The position numbers and the translations under genes are program-made. Below the pieces are notes generated by a model that made no database searches, was not told the origin of the DNA, and saw only the letters and a program-made list of their open reading frames with translations. A stretch of 55,402 nucleotides of DNA from Tychonema sp. LEGE 06208 (GTDB taxonomy: Bacteria > Cyanobacteriota > Cyanobacteriia > Cyanobacteriales > Microcoleaceae), in contig NZ_JADEWT010000031.1 in assembly GCF_015207505.1 (NCBI RefSeq), positions 1 to 55,402 on the forward strand, written 5' to 3'. Positions 54,669 to 55,402 of this stretch are shown one piece after another; the first letter of the stretch is position 1; each line of letters begins with the position of its first letter.

Positions 54669-55355
54669 ATGAATTTGGTAGACGACAAGACTATAGTTAG
54701 ACAGTATTTTAACTCGACGGGATTCGATCGCTGGCAGCGAATTTACGGCGACGGCAAAGTCAACAAAGTGCAGCTAGACATCCGCACCGGGCACCAGAAA
54801 ACGGTGGATACAGTCATCGAATGGCTGCAAGCTGACGGTAATTTGGCCGGGCTGAGTATCTGCGATGCCGGCTGCGGTGTGGGATCTTTGAGCATTCCCC
54901 TAGCTGAGGCTGGGGCAATTGTTTGCGCTAGCGATATCTCTGAAAAGATGGTAGCAGAAGCCTACGATCGATCGACAGCCGTTCCCGGCAAGCTGTACAA
55001 CATCTCCTTCGCCGCCCAGGATTTGGAAGCTTTAACGGGCAAATTTCACACGGTTATTTGCTTGGACGTGCTGATCCACTATCCTCAAAATAAAGCCGCG
55101 GAAATGATCGCTCACCTAAGTTCGATCGCCCAATCGCGACTAATTCTCAGTTTTGCCCCAAAAACTTTAGCACTCACCGCCCTCAAAAAATTTGGCGAAC
55201 TTTTCCCCGGCCCGAGCAAAACTACTCGCGCTTACCAGCACCGCGAAGCAGATATTATCAAAATCCTAGAAAGCAACGGCTTTGTTGTTAACAGAACAGC
55301 CATGAACAGCACTAGCTTTTACTATTCTCGCTTGCTGGAAGCTGTGCGGAAATAG
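54669..55355 (+). CDS. chlM: magnesium-protoporphyrin IX methyltransferase ChlM
   Basis: SAM-dependent methylation of Mg-protoporphyrin IX in chlorophyll synthesis. 228 residues. N-terminal VRQYFNSTGFDRWQRIYGDG (about 10-29) is the ChlM hallmark; SAM motif I is ICDAGCGVGSLSIPLAEAG (about 60-78); CLDVLIHYPQ (about 134-143) and a C-terminal RTAMNSTSFYYSRLLEA follow. Start ATG 54669 fits. Preceded by an extended -10 box. Downstream sequence in the window is 47 bp without a feature. Confidence 0.95.
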   Translation: MNLVDDKTIVRQYFNSTGFDRWQRIYGDGKVNKVQLDIRTGHQKTVDTVIEWLQADGNLAGLSICDAGCGVGSLSIPLAEAGAIVCASDISEKMVAEAYDRSTAVPGKLYNISFAAQDLEALTGKFHTVICLDVLIHYPQNKAAEMIAHLSSIAQSRLILSFAPKTLALTALKKFGELFPGPSKTTRAYQHREADIIKILESNGFVVNRTAMNSTSFYYSRLLEAVRK

Positions 55356-55402
55356 GGTCAAAATATCTGCCTCTTCTGAAGCGAGTTTAGAGCATTTATG
55401 GG

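Overview
The window looks like a filamentous cyanobacterium of the Oscillatoriales type (Microcoleus/Oscillatoria/Planktothrix-like; genus not certain). The evidence is the constant presence of the HIP1 octamer GCGATCGC, a ChlM chlorophyll-synthesis gene, a cyanobacterial-type long IspH, a cyanobacterial Hfq beside dapF, a perfect NtcA box, and heptameric short tandem repeats (TAGTCAT, AAAATCT, GGGAATT) between genes.

Layout. 0-5.4 kb: housekeeping genes (hfq, dapF, a PD-(D/E)XK-like protein, a class I/II aminotransferase, a GldA-like dehydrogenase) separated by heptamer arrays. 6-10.5 kb: accessory genes: a secreted 5-hydroxyisourate hydrolase, an M15-like protein, a MazF toxin cut short by a stop codon with its DUF2281-like antitoxin, and a seven-bladed WD40 protein with an unknown N-terminal half. 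10.7-14.8 kb: a bacterial XPB-type helicase and a partner protein carrying the XPB/Ssl2 N-terminal-like domain. 15-20 kb: small exported proteins, aspartase, a small conserved protein and a DUF362 protein. 20-23.8 kb: a long gene-free stretch, a lone glycosyltransferase and a decayed propeller pseudogene. 24-41.6 kb: a large exopolysaccharide locus. Eleven leftward genes (Wzy-like, Wzx flippase, eight transferase or transferase-like proteins including WecG/TagA, and a sugar-nucleotide epimerase) are divergent from a rightward wza-wzc pair. 41.9-43.7 kb: a PilH-like response regulator, a coiled-coil protein and a hybrid histidine-kinase pseudogene. 44-52.8 kb: ispH, a GxxExxY nuclease-fold gene boxed by inverted repeats, two ammonium transporters, an SGNH hydrolase between two tnpB-less IS605-like remnants, and purE. 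53-55.4 kb: nagA and chlM.

How the genes work together. The EPS block is a Wzx/Wzy-type pathway: sugar-nucleotide modification, lipid-linked repeat assembly, flipping, polymerisation, then length control and export by Wzc and Wza. The two Amt proteins with an NtcA box fit nitrogen control.

Most interesting observations: (1) four genes have a TAG stop that is also the first three bases of a TAGTCAN heptamer array; (2) the GxxExxY gene is enclosed almost exactly by 45-bp imperfect inverted repeats, the left one being translated; (3) a ~40-bp copy of the XPB gene tail abuts the M15 gene stop, so the mazEF-WD40 block lies between direct repeats; (4) an orphan IS605-like right end has strong omega-RNA-like hairpins but no tnpB; (5) mazF carries a clean ochre mutation. 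All calls rest on reading the sequence and on recalled family knowledge; no database search was run.
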